Position numbers and translations under genes: made by a program
Assembly: GCF_000016985.1 (NCBI RefSeq)
Contig: NC_009633.1
Span: 2,833,539-2,897,538 of the forward strand
Origin: Alkaliphilus metalliredigens QYMF
GTDB lineage: Bacteria > Bacillota > Clostridia > Peptostreptococcales > Natronincolaceae
DNA length: 64,000 bases
Reading direction: 5' to 3'
In this document: positions 44,737-54,352 of the stretch, piece by piece
How the letters are laid out: each line of letters opens with the position of its first letter
How positions within the stretch are numbered: position 1 is the first letter of the stretch
The notes under the pieces: model-generated
What the model saw: only the letters and a program-made list of their open reading frames with translations
Told to the model about the DNA's origin: nothing
The model's database searches: none

Positions 44737-46503
44737 TTAGGTTTCATCAATAGGTACGATAAGAATAAATTCAGTTCCTTTACCCACTTCGCTATTGACT
44801 TTAATTCTTCCATTTAAAGAAAGTACAATATGCTTTACGATGGCCAAACCTAATCCAGTACCACCAACCTTACGTGTTCTCGCTTTATCAACACGATAAA
44901 AGCGTTCAAAAAGACGTGGGATATCCTTTTTGGGGATCCCAACCCCACAATCTTTAACTGAGAACACTACATGATTATACTTCTTATAGGCTGAAATCTG
45001 AACTCGCCCACCTTCTGATGTGTATTTCAAGGCATTATCAATTAAATTGATGAACATTTGTTTAAACCAGTCTTGATTTCCTATTAGTATGGGCAGATTT
45101 AACTCGACTTGCGATCCCAAACGAATACTTTTATTTTGGGCAATGGGTGTCATCATTTCAATTACATCCTTAAGGGCTTCATTAGTTTTAATTCCTTGGC
45201 CGGCTAAATGGCTATGATTGTTTTCTATTTCAGAGAGGGTTAAAATATCGTTAATTAAGCGTGCTAGTCTTTCAGTTTCAATGTCAATAATATCTAAAAA
45301 ACGCATTTTTGTTTCTTCATCCTCAATGGCTCCAGATTTTAGAGTCTCAATAAAGCCACTGATAGACGTTAAGGGTGTTTTTAATTCATGAGAGACATTA
45401 GCTACAAACTCAGAACGCATTTTTTCTAGCTTTCTAATCTCACTTACATCCTCCATTAACGCAACGAGACCAATAATCCTTGTTGGATCATGCTCTAGCT
45501 GAATTGGATTAGTATACACCTTCAGAATTCTTTCCTTCGGTTCCTTAAGTGTCACTTCAATTTGTTTTGCCTCATTTTTTTCAAATATTTCTTTAATTTG
45601 TTCATCCAATAAATTATTTCTAATGACTTCAAGTATATGCTTTCCCATAGCCTCTTCCATCGTAGTGTTAAACAATTTTTCTGCAGCAGGGTTTAATAAA
45701 ATGACCTGACTTTTGTTATCCACTGCTACGATCGGATTAATAATACTTGTTAAAAGGGCTTTGAACTTTGTATTACTCTGTGATAGTTGACTAATGGTAT
45801 GCTTTAAGTGATCTGCCATATCGTTAAAATGATCTCCTAGTTGCCCCATTTCATCGTTAGAAACAACACGAACCCGCTTGTCAAAGCGTCCTTTTGCAAT
45901 TTCATTAGACATTTCTGTCATTTCCTTAATTGGCTCCATGATCTTTCGAATAAAACGATATCCTAGTATTGATGCCGCAATTAGGCCAATAATTATAGAG
46001 ATTCCAATATAATAATAAAGCCTTTCATTGATTCGTTGAATTTCTAATAAATTGATGGCTAGCCTGACAATTCCAATGTTTTCTTCACTAAATTGTACAG
46101 GGATGGCAATGTACATCATATCTATATTAACTGTTTCACTATGACGTATTGCTCTCCCAAGTCCGTCCTCATAAGCCATTTGAACTTCTGGTCGATTTCT
46201 GTGGTTCTCAATAACCCCTTCAGCAGCTAATGAATCCGCCAGTACTTCTCCACTTTGGTCTATAATTGTCACCCGCACCTCAGCTTTGCTACCGTACTCT
46301 TCTGCAATTCGTTGTAATTCAGCTGGTTTTAAATCCACTTCCTTCTCCATAATAAAGGATTCAATGAGCTTGGCATTGGAAATCAGGCGTCTCTCTAACT
46401 CGTTCATATGACTAGTTCGAATCAGACTTAATGAAAGAAATCCCGTTAAGAGAATCCCTATGAGCAAGAGAATCACAAAGGTCCCAAATATCTTTTTTTG
46501 CAT
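44737..46503 (-). CDS. sensor histidine kinase, PhoR/WalK type
   Basis: The protein has 588 residues: membrane segments near 8-30 and 164-184 flanking an extracytoplasmic sensor, HAMP (about 186-235), PAS (about 245-355), HisKA with phosphorylated His372 (NVSHELKTPLTSISGF), then HATPase with N, G1 (DCGVGIP) and G2 (GGTGLGLAIVKH) boxes. It pairs with the response regulator 8 bp upstream. The layout is that of PhoR/PnpS, but no phosphate genes are adjacent, so the signal is unknown. Confidence 0.88.
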   Translation of the reverse strand: MQKKIFGTFVILLLIGILLTGFLSLSLIRTSHMNELERRLISNAKLIESFIMEKEVDLKPAELQRIAEEYGSKAEVRVTIIDQSGEVLADSLAAEGVIENHRNRPEVQMAYEDGLGRAIRHSETVNIDMMYIAIPVQFSEENIGIVRLAINLLEIQRINERLYYYIGISIIIGLIAASILGYRFIRKIMEPIKEMTEMSNEIAKGRFDKRVRVVSNDEMGQLGDHFNDMADHLKHTISQLSQSNTKFKALLTSIINPIVAVDNKSQVILLNPAAEKLFNTTMEEAMGKHILEVIRNNLLDEQIKEIFEKNEAKQIEVTLKEPKERILKVYTNPIQLEHDPTRIIGLVALMEDVSEIRKLEKMRSEFVANVSHELKTPLTSISGFIETLKSGAIEDEETKMRFLDIIDIETERLARLINDILTLSEIENNHSHLAGQGIKTNEALKDVIEMMTPIAQNKSIRLGSQVELNLPILIGNQDWFKQMFINLIDNALKYTSEGGRVQISAYKKYNHVVFSVKDCGVGIPKKDIPRLFERFYRVDKARTRKVGGTGLGLAIVKHIVLSLNGRIKVNSEVGKGTEFILIVPIDET

Positions 46504-46511
46504 TTCTTCAC

Positions 46512-47201
46512 CTACTTCATCTTATATCCGACGCCCCTAATGGTTTCAATATATTCACCACTTTGGTCGTCACCTATTTTCTTCCTAAGGTGGCGAATAT
46601 GTACATCTACAGTACGGGTTTCCCCAAAGTAATCATATCCCCATACTTCATCTAATAACAGGTTTCTTGATAGTACCTTACCTCTGTTTTCTGCTAAAAT
46701 TCTAACCAGCTCAAATTCTTTTAATGTGAGCTCAATTGGTTGATCCTTTATTCGAACCTCATGCTTTTCAGTGTCAATCATCAAATCCTTGACTACCAGT
46801 TTAATTGCTCTCACTGTTTGTTTTTCTTCACTTCTTCTTAAAACTGCCTTGATGCGAGCAACCAATTCTCGTATGCTAAAGGGCTTCGTCATATAATCAT
46901 CAGCGCCTAGCTCTAACCCTAAAATGCGGTCAGTTTCTTCACCCATAGCCGTTAGCATGATAATTGGTGTTTTGTCATAATCGTCCATTCTTCTAATTCG
47001 CTTGCAAACCTCTATCCCATCTATTCCTGGTAACATTAAGTCTAACACAATTAAGTCCACATCATTGTTTTTCACCAACTCAATACTTTCTTCTCCATTA
47101 TCACTTGTCAATACTGAAAAACCATTTTTCTCCAAGTTAAACTTAATTAATTCAATAATATGCTCCTCATCATCTACAACCAATATATTCTTCCCGTTCA
47201 T
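46512..47201 (-). CDS. OmpR/PhoB-type response regulator
   Basis: The protein has 229 residues: a receiver domain with acidic pocket Asp10/Asp11, phosphoacceptor Asp54 (VLDLMLPG) and Lys in TKPFS, and a winged-helix DNA-binding domain ending RGVGYKMK. It would be phosphorylated by the kinase encoded just downstream and regulate target promoters. PhoP/PnpR is the nearest type. Confidence 0.9.
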   Translation of the reverse strand: MNGKNILVVDDEEHIIELIKFNLEKNGFSVLTSDNGEESIELVKNNDVDLIVLDLMLPGIDGIEVCKRIRRMDDYDKTPIIMLTAMGEETDRILGLELGADDYMTKPFSIRELVARIKAVLRRSEEKQTVRAIKLVVKDLMIDTEKHEVRIKDQPIELTLKEFELVRILAENRGKVLSRNLLLDEVWGYDYFGETRTVDVHIRHLRKKIGDDQSGEYIETIRGVGYKMK

Positions 47202-47216
47202 TTAGAAGCCTCCTTT

Positions 47217-48014
47217 TTACTTTAATTGGATAAGAGCCGCCATTCGCCCCGTTACACCTTTTTCCTTTCGATGAGAGTAAAATAGATCTGTTCGACAAGC
47301 AGTACAAAGACCACTTGTTATTATATTTCTATCTTGTACACCAATTTCCTTCAAGGCAACAATGTGTGCCCGCCACAGATCCAACATATATTTGCCTTCT
47401 CCCATTGGTTTTACAAAGGTAGCTGTCTGTGTAAAGTTTGTGTTAAATTCATCAATGACCTCTTTGTTCACTTCATAACAGCAAGGACCAATTGATGGTC
47501 CAATGGCAACAATAACATTTTGAGGATTTGTTCCAAAGTGTGTCATCATTTTTTTCACGGTTTTTTGAGCAATTTTCATCTGTGTTCCTCTCCAGCCACC
47601 ATGCGTCGTTGCTACCACTCTATGGTCTGGATCCACGAAAAACAAGGGTACACAATCAGCATAATAAGTCATCAGTGGGACACCTCTTTGATTGGTGATC
47701 ATGCCATCAAAACCATCTGTTCCGTCACCTGTTTTACAGGATTCTCCTACAATCTTGATTTGATCTCCATGAACTTGATTTGATCTCTGTACCTGACTTG
47801 GGTTGATACCCACTGCTTCACAAAAGTGCTTGGTATTTTCAATAACAGTCTCATAATCGTCCTTGGTTTTACGCCCTAGATTCAAACTATCATAGGGGCC
47901 TTCACTCTTCCCTCCAATTCTCGTGCTAAAACCATGTTTTAGCCATTCAAATTGTTGAAACGCTTCAATCTCAAAATAAGTAACACCTTCTTTGATAATT
48001 TGTACAAATGACAT
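47217..48014 (-). CDS. pgeF: multicopper-oxidase-fold purine nucleoside phosphorylase (YlmD/PgeF)
   Basis: The protein has 265 residues from the ATG at 48014, with AGGAGGGG upstream. It has RSNQVHGDQI (zinc ligand His), ADCVPLFFVDPDHRVVATTH (Cys and His), GPSIGPCCYEV and the end SHRKEKGVTGRMAALI. LACC1/YfiH-family enzymes act on purine nucleosides; the old name was polyphenol oxidase. In Firmicutes it normally sits in the ftsZ-sigE-sigG region, as here. Confidence 0.88.
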   Translation of the reverse strand: MSFVQIIKEGVTYFEIEAFQQFEWLKHGFSTRIGGKSEGPYDSLNLGRKTKDDYETVIENTKHFCEAVGINPSQVQRSNQVHGDQIKIVGESCKTGDGTDGFDGMITNQRGVPLMTYYADCVPLFFVDPDHRVVATTHGGWRGTQMKIAQKTVKKMMTHFGTNPQNVIVAIGPSIGPCCYEVNKEVIDEFNTNFTQTATFVKPMGEGKYMLDLWRAHIVALKEIGVQDRNIITSGLCTACRTDLFYSHRKEKGVTGRMAALIQLK

Positions 48015-48112
48015 ATTGTCCCCTCCTATACCCGAAGATAAAATCTCTTTTGATAAAATAAAGAGCAAGAGATTTAACTCCTGCCCTCACGCTGTCCCTG
48101 CTTAACTATATA

Positions 48113-48580
48113 TTAAGCTTCTTCTGGTTTTTCTTTTAGAAGCTTTTTTAACTCATCCATAAATGTATTGATATCTTTAAATTCCCTATAGACTGAAGCA
48201 AATCTCACATAGGCCACTTCATCTAACTGCTTTATCTGATCTATCACTAATGTGCCAATAAATTCCGTTGTAATTTCCTTTTCCATAGAGTTGTATAACT
48301 GCTTTTCGATATGATCTACAATGGCTTCAATTTTATTTAATGGCACAGGCCGTTTTTCACAGGCCCGAATCATACCATTTAAAACTTTGTTTCGGTTAAA
48401 TGATTCACGGTTTCCGCTTTTTTTGACAACAATTAAGGGGATTTCTTCGATTTTTTCATAAGTCGTAAATCGCTTATGACATGATACACACTCTCTTCTT
48501 CGTCTAATTGCTTGTCCTTCATCAGTTGGTCTTGAATCAACTACCTTAGATTCAAAATGTGAACAAAAGGGACAGTTCAT
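48113..48580 (-). CDS. nrdR: transcriptional repressor NrdR
   Basis: The protein has 155 residues from the ATG at 48580, with GGGAGGTGA upstream. A zinc ribbon (CPFC and [12 protein letters not shown]) is followed by an ATP-cone domain ([16 protein letters not shown]). NrdR binds NrdR boxes and represses ribonucleotide reductase genes when dATP/ATP is bound. No reductase gene is in the window. Confidence 0.96.
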   Translation of the reverse strand: MNCPFCSHFESKVVDSRPTDEGQAIRRRRECVSCHKRFTTYEKIEEIPLIVVKKSGNRESFNRNKVLNGMIRACEKRPVPLNKIEAIVDHIEKQLYNSMEKEITTEFIGTLVIDQIKQLDEVAYVRFASVYREFKDINTFMDELKKLLKEKPEEA

Positions 48581-48665
48581 CAACTCACCTCCCATTTTTT
48601 TATGACACTGTCATAACCTATATGTTTTCATTATAATATAGACCTTATGGGAAGTCTATTCCTTT

Positions 48666-48962
48666 TTATTTAATCGCTTTGATCGGATAAAACCCTTCAT
48701 CGTCGTTCTCCACTCTTGGTTCTACTGGCCCTTTTATCTCAACCAATATCACATCAACACCAATATGTTTAATTTCACCCCAAGTCACCTCTTGCTCTTC
48801 TTCTTTTCCAAATAACCCCATCATTCTTCCTTCAATAGGTACAATAATGGCAGTGACCCTTCCTCTTTCCATATCCACTTCTAAGTCTGAAATATAGCCG
48901 AGCTTTTTGCCATCTGTGATACTCACTACTTCTTTCTCCGTTAAATCTGATGCTCTTATCAT
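48666..48962 (-). CDS. YlmC/YmxH family sporulation protein (PRC-barrel)
   Basis: The protein has 98 residues with a PRC-barrel fold: LTEKEVVSITDGKKLGYISD, DMERGRVTAIIVP and KHIGVDVILVEI. YlmC/YmxH proteins lie next to sigG or ftsZ-region genes in many spore formers. The precise role is not known. Confidence 0.85.
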   Translation of the reverse strand: MIRASDLTEKEVVSITDGKKLGYISDLEVDMERGRVTAIIVPIEGRMMGLFGKEEEQEVTWGEIKHIGVDVILVEIKGPVEPRVENDDEGFYPIKAIK

Positions 48963-49133
48963 CGTTTGTCCCCCTTTGCATTAAACAATTACTTGACTTT
49001 GTTATTTACAAACTCTTAGTAGGTAGATCATTAACTCCCTCTAGATTAAGTCTCATTATATATTTATGGACTTCCTGTCTTCTTTATGACACTGTTATGG
49101 TAAATTTCTTTTAGACTACTAAAGAGAACTCCC

Positions 49134-49907
49134 TTATATGTTTTTACGCATATGCTTTAAAGCAGTTTTTTCAAGTCTAGAAACTTGTGCTTGTGAAATT
49201 CCAATTTCGTCTGCCACTTCCATTTGTGTTCGTCCTTCAAAAAAGCGTAAATTCAAAATATGCTTTTCTCGATTATTTAACCTCCTCATGGCTTCTCTTA
49301 ATGCAATACCATCGATCCAGGTTTCATCTTCACTTTTTTCGTCACGGATCTGATCCATTACAAAAATTGCATCTCCACTATCATGGTAAATTGGTTCAAA
49401 CAATGATACTGGATCTTGTATTGCATCTAAAGCAAACACCACATCTTCTCTAGGTATATTTAGATTCGCTGCAATCTCAGCTACAGAAGGTTCCTTAGAT
49501 TTCTGATTTGTCAACTGATCTCTAACTTGTAATGCCTTATAAGCAGTGTCTCTTAGAGAACGACTCACCCGTATGGAGTTATTATCTCTTAGGTACCTTC
49601 TGATTTCTCCAATGATCATTGGTACTGCATATGTAGAAAATCTAACATTATGCCTCAAGTCAAAATTATCAATGGCTTTGATCAAGCCAATACATCCCAC
49701 TTGAAACAAATCATCTACATGTTCCCCTCTATTATTAAATCTTTGTATCACACTTAGAACTAATCGCAGATTACCCTGGATAAACTCCTCTCTAGCACTG
49801 TTATCCCCTTGTTTAATAAGACCAAAGAGATGTCTCATATAATCATTTTTCAATACTGGTAATTCTGATGTGTTTACTCCGCAAATTTCCACTTTGTTAA
49901 TATGCAT
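49134..49907 (-). CDS. sigG: forespore sigma factor SigG
   Basis: The protein has 257 residues. The N-terminal VEICGVNTSELPVLKND is the SigG signature (anti-sigma gin/SpoIIAB contact region). Region 2 (LFQVGCIGLIKAIDNFD), region 3 and region 4 (GISQAQVSRLEKTALKHM) follow. SigG directs late forespore genes. It lies downstream of sigE, the classic order spoIIGA-sigE-sigG. Confidence 0.96.
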   Translation of the reverse strand: MHINKVEICGVNTSELPVLKNDYMRHLFGLIKQGDNSAREEFIQGNLRLVLSVIQRFNNRGEHVDDLFQVGCIGLIKAIDNFDLRHNVRFSTYAVPMIIGEIRRYLRDNNSIRVSRSLRDTAYKALQVRDQLTNQKSKEPSVAEIAANLNIPREDVVFALDAIQDPVSLFEPIYHDSGDAIFVMDQIRDEKSEDETWIDGIALREAMRRLNNREKHILNLRFFEGRTQMEVADEIGISQAQVSRLEKTALKHMRKNI

Positions 49908-49976
49908 TGTTCTTCTCCAGTCCCTTCGCTATGAATTACCCCTTTTCTTATTTAAATTATTGACGAATTATCTAAA

Positions 49977-50005
49977 AAAAATAATCATCCGAGGACGATT
50001 ATTTT
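49977..50005 (-). terminator. hairpin at the sigE end
   Basis: AAATAATC-ATCC and GGA-CGATTATTT pair, overlapping the last codon. It may separate sigE from sigG transcription. Confidence 0.5.
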
Positions 50006-50753
50006 AAATCAAACGATTAATTTCTTTTTTTAGCCTGATTATGATTCGTTTTTCCAGTCTTGAAATATAAGATTGAGATATTCCCAGGAGATCAGCCACT
50101 TCTTTTTGTGTTCTCTCCTTTCCTGTTTGTAGTCCAAATCTCAGTTCCATTATTTTCCTTTCCCTTTTGGACAGTTTTTTAAGTGCGAACTTCAATAATT
50201 CCTTATCTACCTCTTCTTCTAAGAATTTATAAATAATATCATTATCAGTTCCTAAAATATCCGAAAGTAGTAATTCATTCCCATCCCAATCAATGTTCAA
50301 TGGCTCATCAAATGAGACTTCCATTTTGACTTTGCTATTTCTTCTGAGATACATCAAAATTTCATTTTCGATACATCGAGAAGCATAGGTTGCTAGCTTG
50401 ATATTCTTGTCCGGATTAAAGGTATTAACAGCTTTAATGAGGCCAATGGTTCCTATGGAAATTAGATCCTCTACACCAATTCCTGTATTTTCAAATTTTC
50501 TTGCAATATACACGACTAACCTCAAATTTCTTTCTATTAATATGGTTCGAACGGTACTTTCATCATTCTTCAGCTTATTGATCAGAAACCGCTCTTCATC
50601 ATGGGATAATGGAGGCGGCAGCGCCTCACTGCCTCCAATATAATAGACAGTATCTTCTCTAAATATATTTAGTTTTTTTAGTATCTTCATGACATAAAAC
50701 TGATACATCATTTTAATTTTACTTATCCATAATTTCACCTTGTCTACCTCCAA
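50004..50753 (-). CDS. sigE: mother-cell sigma factor SigE, pro-protein
   Basis: The protein has 249 residues. It carries a pro-sequence of about 30 residues, then the cleavage-site motif [13 protein letters not shown] where SpoIIGA cuts. Region 2 ([17 protein letters not shown]) and region 4 ([16 protein letters not shown]) are complete. SigE drives early mother-cell genes. It follows spoIIGA by 17 bp. Confidence 0.97.
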   Translation of the reverse strand: MEVDKVKLWISKIKMMYQFYVMKILKKLNIFREDTVYYIGGSEALPPPLSHDEERFLINKLKNDESTVRTILIERNLRLVVYIARKFENTGIGVEDLISIGTIGLIKAVNTFNPDKNIKLATYASRCIENEILMYLRRNSKVKMEVSFDEPLNIDWDGNELLLSDILGTDNDIIYKFLEEEVDKELLKFALKKLSKRERKIMELRFGLQTGKERTQKEVADLLGISQSYISRLEKRIIIRLKKEINRLI

Positions 50754-50770
50754 TGCTTTAATTAGTCAAT

Positions 50771-51661
50771 TTACACTAAATCGGGGTGCAGTAATGCCCG
50801 ATAATCCTCGTTCTTAGAGAGTTTTTTATGGTAAATTGCAATGATCGTGTCCTGAGTCTCCTTCATTATTGAATTGTTTTCAATCGAAACACGATCCGGC
50901 TTGAAACCAACTAACATGCCATTTTCCGTTCCCAATGCCTGAAAAGGAATCATTCTAATTCTTGTCATCCATGATTGATTATCTAATAATAGGGCAACTT
51001 GTTTATAATCAATTGTAGTTGACTGGTTGAATATTCTTTTAACCTCTTCCGGCAGTAAGTTAGTAATGGCTTCATATTCAACAATGATGACAGGGTAGTT
51101 AGTCAGTGGATCTGTTAAGGAGTTTCCTGTATCTACTAATCCTTGAACTTCTACTGAGATTCCATTGATTTCTATCAATATCTTAGTAAAAACTTTTTCT
51201 CTACTAATCTGTTTTTGTATATATCCCCAACAAAAATGAATTAATATATACCCAATCCCACAGGAAACTAAGATGTTTTTAAGCGAGACATTAGTGATGT
51301 AAAAAATGCCATTGCTGACTATTCCATTAAAATTAGTAAAATAAAACAGAGCAAATCCAGCCCCTCCAAATATTAGAGTAATTAAATAAAAAATCCCTAA
51401 TAGTCTAAAAAAATCCTTGAATCGATAAGGCGAAAACGCTACCACAATAATCAACATAGAGCACGCTACCTTCATCATCATGGAGAACATGAAGTGAAGA
51501 GAAGGAAAAAAAATAATAAATGCATATAAAGCGCCTAATGACGATGCCAATACCAATAAAAGCTTTTTACTCTGATATTTGGCAAATCGAGCTGTTAATG
51601 AAAGAATAATAAAGTTCATTACAAAATTCTCTAAAAATACATACTCAGCATAAAGAATCAC
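50771..51661 (-). CDS. spoIIGA: pro-sigma-E processing aspartic peptidase SpoIIGA
   Basis: The protein has 296 residues: five membrane segments in the first 150 residues, then a soluble protease domain with active-site DTGN (Asp177-Thr-Gly). It dimerises in the septum after SpoIIR signalling and cleaves pro-SigE, encoded next door. The start lies behind AAAGAGGAGGGAATG. The upstream promoter has a Spo0A-type layout. Confidence 0.94.
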   Translation of the reverse strand: MILYAEYVFLENFVMNFIILSLTARFAKYQSKKLLLVLASSLGALYAFIIFFPSLHFMFSMMMKVACSMLIIVVAFSPYRFKDFFRLLGIFYLITLIFGGAGFALFYFTNFNGIVSNGIFYITNVSLKNILVSCGIGYILIHFCWGYIQKQISREKVFTKILIEINGISVEVQGLVDTGNSLTDPLTNYPVIIVEYEAITNLLPEEVKRIFNQSTTIDYKQVALLLDNQSWMTRIRMIPFQALGTENGMLVGFKPDRVSIENNSIMKETQDTIIAIYHKKLSKNEDYRALLHPDLV

Positions 51662-51733
51662 ATCATTCCCTCCTCTTTAAGGGACACAATCCTATTATTA
51701 TACAATTATTCAATTTTGAAATGCTTTATGTCT

Positions 51734-51820
51734 ATTATATTGGATCTCGTACTTTTTTTTTGTCACTTTATGAAGTCGAAATGGTACTTTGTCCCTCGTA
51801 TTTCTGAATTTTTTGTTGAA
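51734..51820 (-). promoter_or_regulatory. spoIIG-type promoter with long spacer and Spo0A-like boxes
   Basis: On the minus strand GTGACA (51761-51766) and TATAAT (51734-51739) are 21 bp apart instead of 17. TGTTGAA (51814-51820) and AGTCGAA (51774-51780) on the plus strand resemble Spo0A boxes (TGTCGAA). The Bacillus spoIIG promoter has a 22-bp spacer with Spo0A sites upstream, so the layout seems conserved. Confidence 0.6.
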
Positions 51821-51863
51821 CGATAATTTTTGTTTACATAATATGTTTACAGGAAACAGGACA

Positions 51864-51896
51864 ACAAAAGACCTGTATTTAATACAGATCTTTGTA
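51864..51896 (-). terminator. terminator after ftsZ
   Basis: ACAAAGATCTGTATT pairs with AATACAGGTCTTTTGT. It lies 55 bp past the ftsZ stop. Confidence 0.7.
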
Positions 51897-51950
51897 GTTT
51901 ACTATCTTATTGAGTTTTTGTGGATAATGTAAATTTTGTTAACTATATAT

Positions 51951-53045
51951 CTATTTCTTTCTTCTTAAAAAAATTGGAATATCTAGATCATCATTGCGCT
52001 CACTTTTTAACTTGTCTTCCTTTGTAGCTGCCACCTCTTCATCTTGAGAGAGTGGGTTTTTCTTTTCGTCTCTAGGATCCTTAGATAATAAGCTTTTTTC
52101 AAAGCCTGTTGCAATAACTGTAATGCGAATTTCATCCTTTAACTCTTCGTCGATCACAGCACCAAAGATAATATTTGCGTCTTCGTCGGCTGCCTCAGTA
52201 ACCAACTCAGCAGCTTCATTTACTTCAAATAATCCCATATTTGCACCACCAGTAATATTTAAGAGGACTCCCTTTGCCCCCGTAATGGAAGTTTCTAGCA
52301 GCGGACTTTGAATCGCTTGTTTTGCTGCTTCCGCAGCACGATTTTCTCCACTAGCTCGTCCGATTCCCATATGTGCTAAACCTTGCTCAAGCATTATGGT
52401 TTTGACATCTGCAAAGTCTAGGTTAACAAGTCCAGGTACTGCAATCAAATCCGAAATACCTTGAACTCCTTGCTTTAAGACGTCATCTGCCATTCTAAAG
52501 GCTTCTAGCATTGTTGTTTTCTTTTCAATCACTTGTAGCAATCGATCATTAGGAATGGTCACTAGGGTGTCCACACGTTCCTTTAGTTGCGCTGTTCCTT
52601 GCTCCGCATGTAACATTCTTCTTTTTCCTTCAAATGTAAAGGGCTTCGTGACAACTCCTACAGTCAAAATTCCCAATTCTTTGGCTATTTCAGCAACAAC
52701 AGGAGCAGCTCCTGTTCCTGTTCCACCACCCATTCCAGCAGTCACAAATACCATATCTGCGCCTTGCAGTATTTGAGAAATATCCTCTCTGCTTTCTTCA
52801 GCAGCCTTTTGTCCAACATCTGGATTTGCACCTGCCCCTAATCCTCTTGTCAGTTTTTCTCCAATTTGGATTTTATGCTCTGCCTTAGAAGTAAATAAAG
52901 CTTGTTTATCTGTGTTAATCGCAATAAATTCTACACCTTTTAAGCCGGATTCAATCATTCGGTTAACAGCATTATTTCCTGCACCACCAACACCTATGAC
53001 TTTAATTTGTGCAAATTGTTCCATGGCAACATCAAATTCTAACAC
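51951..53045 (-). CDS. ftsZ: cell division GTPase FtsZ
   Basis: The protein has 364 residues. The tubulin signature GGGTGTG (106-112), N-terminal [15 protein letters not shown] and TNDRLL-like region [10 protein letters not shown] are present. A short linker of charged residues leads to the conserved C-terminal peptide [10 protein letters not shown], which binds membrane tethers. ftsA does not precede it; the sbp gene lies 200 bp upstream. Confidence 0.98.
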   Translation of the reverse strand: MLEFDVAMEQFAQIKVIGVGGAGNNAVNRMIESGLKGVEFIAINTDKQALFTSKAEHKIQIGEKLTRGLGAGANPDVGQKAAEESREDISQILQGADMVFVTAGMGGGTGTGAAPVVAEIAKELGILTVGVVTKPFTFEGKRRMLHAEQGTAQLKERVDTLVTIPNDRLLQVIEKKTTMLEAFRMADDVLKQGVQGISDLIAVPGLVNLDFADVKTIMLEQGLAHMGIGRASGENRAAEAAKQAIQSPLLETSITGAKGVLLNITGGANMGLFEVNEAAELVTEAADEDANIIFGAVIDEELKDEIRITVIATGFEKSLLSKDPRDEKKNPLSQDEEVAATKEDKLKSERNDDLDIPIFLRRKK

Positions 53046-53244
53046 AGTCTATTACCCCCTCATTATGTAAATAAATTTTTCGCGTTTATTATCGTTTCTT
53101 CATCTATCAATATCCTTTTTACTGTATCATAGGTTAAGATTATAATCTATGGGTCAAAGGGCTATTAAAAGTACTATAGACTTATTCAACAAAAAGACTC
53201 TATTTCCTTTTTTTCAATCATATTAAAGTGGAAAAATAAAAAAA

Positions 53245-53601
53245 CTATTCCGTTGAATTAGATCCAGAACGTAATCGTTCCAATAAGTATCGCCGTATCA
53301 TGGCAAAATTATGGAATAATCTACCTCCAAATGCAAATATAGCTGCATAATACAATGGTACCCCTAGCTTATCTCCTATATAGGCAAGAAAACCTGCTAA
53401 TATCGCATTACCAAAAAAACCAGAAACAAATATTTCTGTATTAAATTTATCCTCCATATTGGCTCTAATTGCGCCAAATACAGAATCCATACATGCTAGA
53501 ATTGCAACAGAAATGTACAGAGAGTATGCCACAGGGTATTGAATCGGCAAGTAGAGTCCAAGTAAAATCCCCCCCAGTAAACCAACCAGTGCTAAAATCA
53601 T
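53245..53601 (-). CDS. sbp: small basic protein, DUF1290
   Basis: This 118-residue membrane protein has about four segments (3-20, 27-45, 60-80, 82-100) and ends in a basic tail (MIRRYLLERLRSG). It matches the DUF1290/Sbp family found between ftsQ/DUF881 genes and ftsZ. The function is not known. Confidence 0.85.
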   Translation of the reverse strand: MILALVGLLGGILLGLYLPIQYPVAYSLYISVAILACMDSVFGAIRANMEDKFNTEIFVSGFFGNAILAGFLAYIGDKLGVPLYYAAIFAFGGRLFHNFAMIRRYLLERLRSGSNSTE

Positions 53602-53604
53602 TTT

Positions 53605-54327
53605 CTATTCACCTTCCTTTGGTATCGCATAGTTAAATTGAGTGCTACCTTGAAATTTTGCAATTCTGACTCGCTCACTAACCTGTGTTTCAATACCTAA
53701 TCCCCAAATGTCCCTTAAGTTAATTGCAGTTGTACCCGGAGCCCTTACAGCCGCAGCTAGTGTTTGTGTATCTCCAATGGCTCTAATAACAAATGGCTGT
53801 CCATAGGTATATCCATTAATTGTAATGGTTGGGCCTGTGCAAATAATTTCTGATTTACTAGTGAGTATTTGACCATTTATTGAGATAGCTTCAGCTCCAG
53901 CGATCTTTAAATCATTGACAATACCCAGTACATCGGCTTCATGAATCACCACATCGTTAGGCTCTTCTCCTTCGTACAAGTCCCTCTCGCTATCAGTCAT
54001 ACGGACTGTCACGCCGGGTCCTTCTAAGTCTATCATACCTGATGTCAACATCATATTATCAATTTCAGCCTCTAAAATATCTTGAATCCCTTTTCCATCA
54101 GCGATAGCTTGTTCATATTCATTTAAACGGTTTTCACTTTGTACGACTAATGCTCTTAGGTTATTAGTCCGTTCCAGTTCCGTTTTAACAGCATTTTGCA
54201 AATCAGAAATTGTCCTAATATCTACATGTTCATATTCAGCATCTGCATTTTTCCACTGAAAAGTTAAACCAAATCCAAATAGGAAAAAGGTAAAAATGAT
54301 AATCCAACTTTTGTTTGCCATTTTCAT
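53605..54327 (-). CDS. DUF881 family protein (copy 1)
   Basis: The protein has 240 residues: an N-terminal signal-anchor (about 5-25), a coiled segment of about 40 residues, and a DUF881 domain with GPGVTVRMTDSE, VLGIVNDLKIAGAEAISINGQIL and IRAIGDTQTL. It is a companion of the next gene, and the pair is typical of the ftsQ-sbp interval. The role in division is unknown. It is 3 bp from sbp. Confidence 0.88.
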   Translation of the reverse strand: MKMANKSWIIIFTFFLFGFGLTFQWKNADAEYEHVDIRTISDLQNAVKTELERTNNLRALVVQSENRLNEYEQAIADGKGIQDILEAEIDNMMLTSGMIDLEGPGVTVRMTDSERDLYEGEEPNDVVIHEADVLGIVNDLKIAGAEAISINGQILTSKSEIICTGPTITINGYTYGQPFVIRAIGDTQTLAAAVRAPGTTAINLRDIWGLGIETQVSERVRIAKFQGSTQFNYAIPKEGE

Positions 54328-54352
54328 AGTAGACCCCCATTATCTATTCATA

